Origin: Candidatus Dormiibacterota bacterium
Lineage (GTDB): Bacteria > Chloroflexota > Dormibacteria > Aeolococcales > Aeolococcaceae
Length of the DNA stretch: 8,428 nt
Direction: 5' to 3'
NCBI GenBank assembly: GCA_019236085.1
Contig: JAFAJR010000123.1
Coordinates: 1 to 8,428, forward strand
The translations under genes and the position numbers were made by a program. The notes beneath the pieces were generated by a model. The model was not told where the DNA came from, ran no database searches, and saw nothing but the letters and a program-made list of their open reading frames with translations. Positions 6,004-8,428 of the stretch are shown piece by piece. Within the stretch, counting starts at the first letter, position 1. Each line of letters opens with the position of its first letter.

Positions 6004-6684
6004 GATGGAGAGGAACAGCTCGGCCACCAGCCGCTCGCGGATCAGCGTGCCCATCAGCTTCGGGCCTCCCTCGCAGAGCAGGCGTGGGTCGCCGGCAGCG
6101 GCGGCCGCGGCGGCGACTATCGCCGGGCCGTCGAGCGAAGGACCAGGGCCGGCGACGGCGACCTCGGCTGATGGGTGGTCGCGCCGCACCCGGCCGGCTC
6201 CAGCCTCGGTGGTGATGACCACGACGCGCCCCTCGAAGGCGGCGTGCTCGGGCAGGCGGCCGCCGGCGGACACCACAAGCAGCGGTGGAGGCTCGGGCGG
6301 CAGCGCCGCGGCGCGGCGCAGCTCTTCGAGTTCGGCCCTGTGCTCCGGGGCGAGCCGGCCAGGCTCCCAGCGGTGTCCCGCGGACGCCGCCAGGGTTCCT
6401 GCGCCGATCATCACCGCGGCCGCGGAGGCCCGGAGCAGGGCCATGACGTAGCGGTCCGCGGGGTGCCGGCCGCTGATCGCCGACGAGTCGTTGCCTTCGG
6501 CAAGGCCCAGGCTCACCACACCGTCGAGGGTGCTCACGAAATTTGCGAACACGTGGGGCGAACCACTCGAGACGATGCGAAGCGGGCCGCCGTAGCGGCG
6601 TTCGGCGGCGGTCGGCGGCGGGCCGCCTTCGATGTCGAAGAGCACCTCGATGTCCGGGCCGGCACCAGGGGCCGCGCCGCTCAC
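5854..6684 (-). CDS. RibD C-terminal-domain / dihydrofolate-reductase-fold pyrimidine reductase family protein
   Basis: The 276-residue protein matches stand-alone members of the RibD_C family, which use NADPH to reduce a ribosyl-pyrimidine or a similar substrate (5-amino-6-ribosylamino-uracil 5'-phosphate in riboflavin synthesis). The fold markers appear in order: an N-terminal EVLFD strand (13-17), VFANFVSTLDGVVSL (45-59) with the substrate-site Asn and Asp, ADRYVMALLRASAAAVMIGAGTL (76-98), and the dinucleotide segment LLCEGGPKLMGTLI (202-215) followed by FLSISALIAGRG (224-235). There is no deaminase domain, so it is not a complete bifunctional RibD. Its real substrate is unknown. The GTG start lies 4 nt after the stop of the histidine kinase, implying one transcript and probably coupled translation. 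There is no strong Shine-Dalgarno sequence at the junction. Confidence 0.87.
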   Translation of the reverse strand: MSGAAPGAGPDIEVLFDIEGGPPPTAAERRYGGPLRIVSSGSPHVFANFVSTLDGVVSLGLAEGNDSSAISGRHPADRYVMALLRASAAAVMIGAGTLAASAGHRWEPGRLAPEHRAELEELRRAAALPPEPPPLLVVSAGGRLPEHAAFEGRVVVITTEAGAGRVRRDHPSAEVAVAGPGPSLDGPAIVAAAAAAAGDPRLLCEGGPKLMGTLIRERLVAELFLSISALIAGRGSAERPGLVAGAELPPTALQHAQLRSVRRSGDLLLLRYRLDR

Positions 6685-6688
6685 CGGA

Positions 6689-8428
6689 TCAAGAGGGAAC
6701 CCCCGCGCGTGGGGTACTCAGCACCTCGTCGAGCACTGCCAGGAACTCCGGGACCTTGGCGGGCTTGAAGAGGTACTTGCGTGCCCCGTCGGCGAGGAGC
6801 CGCGAGACCTGGCGCTCGGTTGCATCGGCGCTGAACACCACAACCGGTATCTGGGCTGTTTCCGGTGCTGCGCGGAGCGCCCGCAGCACCTGGTCACCGT
6901 CCATGTCCGGGAGATGCAGGTCGAGTATCACCAGGTCCGGGTGGTGCTCGCGAGCCAGCTCGAGAGCCAGGCTGCCCTGCATCGCAGTGATCAGCCGGAT
7001 CTGCGGCCGCAGCGCGAAGACATCCTCCATCAGCCCGACGGTGGCCAGGTTGTCCTCGACGTACAGCACCGTTCGGCGCTCGCCGTCGGCATGGCTGACA
7101 GCCACCGGATGCGGCACCAGTGGCCGAGGGAGCGCCGGCGCGGCGGCTGCCGGGAGCTCGATCCAGAACTCCGCACCCTCGCCCGGCGCCGTGCGCACGC
7201 CGATGTCGCCGCCCATGACCTCCACAAGCTTCTTGGTGAGCGCAAGTCCCAGCCCGGTGCCCGGTGTGCCGGTGCGCTCGGCGCCCAATCGGTCGAACGG
7301 CTGGAAGAGCCTCGCCTGCTGCTCGGCGTTGAGCCCGGGCCCGTCGTCGCAGACCGACATGCGGATCGAACCGTTGCCGTTGCGCACGGCCTGCACGGTC
7401 ACGACGGCGCCGCCGCCGGCGTACTTGACGGCATTCGACATCAGGTTGAGCAGCGCCTGCAGGAGCCGCTGGCGATCCGCCGACACGAAGGCCCGCTCCA
7501 GCCCTCCGAGGCGGACGTCGATACGGGTCCCGGACTCAGCCGCGGCCGGGGCCACGAGGCGGAAGCACTCTTCCACGGTGGCTCCTACCGAGACGGCCTC
7601 GGGGCTGAGGGACTCCCGGCCCGACTCGATCCGCGCGATGTCCAGCACGTCGTTGACCAGGCTCAGCAGGTGGCTCGACGCCTCCTGGATGGAGGAGATC
7701 GCCTCCAGCTGGTCCTCGCGCGGCTCGCGCAGCTCCAGGAGATCGCTGTAGCCCAAGATCGCGGTGAGCGGCGTGCGCAGCTCGTGGCTCATGCGGGAGA
7801 GGTACTCGCTCTTCGCGGCGCTGGCCCGCTCGGCGTCGTCCCGGGCAGTGCGCAATTCCTGGGTCATCCGCCTCTCCTGGGTCACGTCGCGGTTGATCTC
7901 CAGCACGATGTCCGGACCTGCCTGGCCTGCCTGCAGCGCCCAGCGGGCGCTGACATCGAGTCGCCGGCCGGACTTGGTCACCTGCACGATCTCGCCGTTC
8001 CAGCGGCGGCGCTCGCGCAGCTCGGCGATGACGTCGTCGCGCGGCGCCGGCAGCTCGGTGCGGAGCAGGTCGTCGACGGGTCTGCCCACCGCCTCCGGGG
8101 CTGTGTAGCCGTATGTCTGCTCCGCTGCGCGGTTCCAGTACGTGATCACACCCGAGGTGATCTCCCAGGTGAAGATGGGGTTGTAGGCCAGGTCGATGAG
8201 CTGCGCGCTGCGCCGCAGCTGCGCCACCAGCATCACGCGGTCCATGGCCGACGTGAGGGCAGTGGCGTACTCCCGGAGCCGGGACACCTCGTCGTCACCG
8301 AAGAGCGGCGTCAGCGGCCCGGCCCGCACCGCCAGCACACCCGAGCCGTAGTCGGATTCCAGCGGCACCCTGATGATGGTGTCCCGCTGCGGCTGCTCCC
8401 CCTGCCCCAGGGTGCGGACTATCTGCTC
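6689..8428 (-). CDS. Hybrid sensor histidine kinase: GAF (partial)-PAS-HisKA-HATPase-receiver; 5' end outside window
   Basis: The frame is open to the right edge, so 579 residues are the C-terminal part of a longer protein (numbered from the first visible residue). Residues 1 to about 65 look like the end of a GAF domain (VPLESDYGSGVLAVRAGPLTP). A PAS fold follows (about 75-185: TWEITSGVITYWNRAAEQTYGYT). HisKA has the phospho-acceptor His215 in SRMSHELRTP. The HATPase shows the N box (Asn328 and Asn332 in NLMSNAVKY), DDGPGL (361-366) and GTGLGL (390-395). After an Ala/Pro-rich linker, a receiver domain starts near 452 with Asp459 (VEDN), phospho-acceptor Asp503 (ILDLHLPDMDG), Ser533 and Lys555 (FKPAK). 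All catalytic residues are present. No transmembrane segment is seen in this part, so it is probably cytosolic unless helices lie upstream. The signal is unknown. Because the receiver ends the protein without an output domain, phosphate presumably moves on to another protein. The gene is followed 4 nt later by the reductase. Confidence 0.94.
   Translation of the reverse strand, partial: EQIVRTLGQGEQPQRDTIIRVPLESDYGSGVLAVRAGPLTPLFGDDEVSRLREYATALTSAMDRVMLVAQLRRSAQLIDLAYNPIFTWEITSGVITYWNRAAEQTYGYTAPEAVGRPVDDLLRTELPAPRDDVIAELRERRRWNGEIVQVTKSGRRLDVSARWALQAGQAGPDIVLEINRDVTQERRMTQELRTARDDAERASAAKSEYLSRMSHELRTPLTAILGYSDLLELREPREDQLEAISSIQEASSHLLSLVNDVLDIARIESGRESLSPEAVSVGATVEECFRLVAPAAAESGTRIDVRLGGLERAFVSADRQRLLQALLNLMSNAVKYAGGGAVVTVQAVRNGNGSIRMSVCDDGPGLNAEQQARLFQPFDRLGAERTGTPGTGLGLALTKKLVEVMGGDIGVRTAPGEGAEFWIELPAAAAPALPRPLVPHPVAVSHADGERRTVLYVEDNLATVGLMEDVFALRPQIRLITAMQGSLALELAREHHPDLVILDLHLPDMDGDQVLRALRAAPETAQIPVVVFSADATERQVSRLLADGARKYLFKPAKVPEFLAVLDEVLSTPRAGVPS

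Noticed and set aside
6590..6625. GGCGGC-type low-complexity run
   Set aside because: It encodes the Pro/Ala/Arg-rich N-terminal segment of the reductase and is ordinary GC-rich coding sequence rather than a structured repeat.
6543..7751. 402-residue open frame on the plus strand opposite the reductase and kinase genes
   Set aside because: Serine/arginine-rich with no recognisable domain, mirroring the codon bias of the well-supported kinase on the minus strand.

Overview
The window is high-GC DNA, with third codon positions almost all G or C. GTG or TTG starts are frequent and genes are tightly packed. Gene content fits a high-GC Gram-positive or allied lineage (Actinobacteriota, possibly a soil group such as Thermoleophilia, Acidimicrobiia or Dormibacterota). 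The pointers are a three-gene pnt transhydrogenase operon, a RibD-C-type reductase and an actinobacterial-style YbaK relative. The assignment is an inference from protein style, not a database result. No rRNA, tRNA, CRISPR array or insertion sequence was seen.

Left part (1-1632, + strand): the 3' end of a thiamine-diphosphate enzyme of the acetolactate synthase type, followed 12 nt later by a zinc-dependent medium-chain alcohol/polyol dehydrogenase. They look like a small catabolic or acyloin operon.

Next (1636-2693, - strand): an AlkA-like DNA glycosylase, converging on the dehydrogenase with only 3 nt between stop codons. Upstream of it is the broken remnant of a YbaK/prolyl-tRNA-editing-like gene. 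Its N-terminal and C-terminal ends are both recognisable, but the middle, including the expected catalytic lysine, is gone and the two halves are out of frame. A possible 33-residue ORF with a good ribosome site ends 1 nt before the remnant.

Centre (2797-5665, + strand): a complete proton-translocating NAD(P) transhydrogenase operon with overlapping or abutting genes: the NAD-binding subunit (dI), the small membrane subunit, and the large subunit carrying membrane helices and the NADP-binding dIII domain. The divergent region before it holds a 13-bp direct repeat with an exact 20-bp period. It also holds a TACAGT -10 element placed so that the first gene could be translated from a leaderless mRNA. 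An 8-bp-arm palindrome follows the operon.

Right part (5854-8428, - strand): a hybrid histidine kinase (GAF remnant, PAS, HisKA, HATPase, receiver) running off the window edge. It is followed 4 nt later by a RibD-C/dihydrofolate-reductase-fold NADPH reductase. A short + strand ORF of unknown status lies between pntB and this operon and overlaps the end of the reductase gene antiparallel.

Most of the window is ordinary metabolism and signalling. The observations most worth checking are the deleted YbaK relative and the repeat-bearing divergent promoter region in front of pnt. I do not see convincing evidence of a new multi-gene system.
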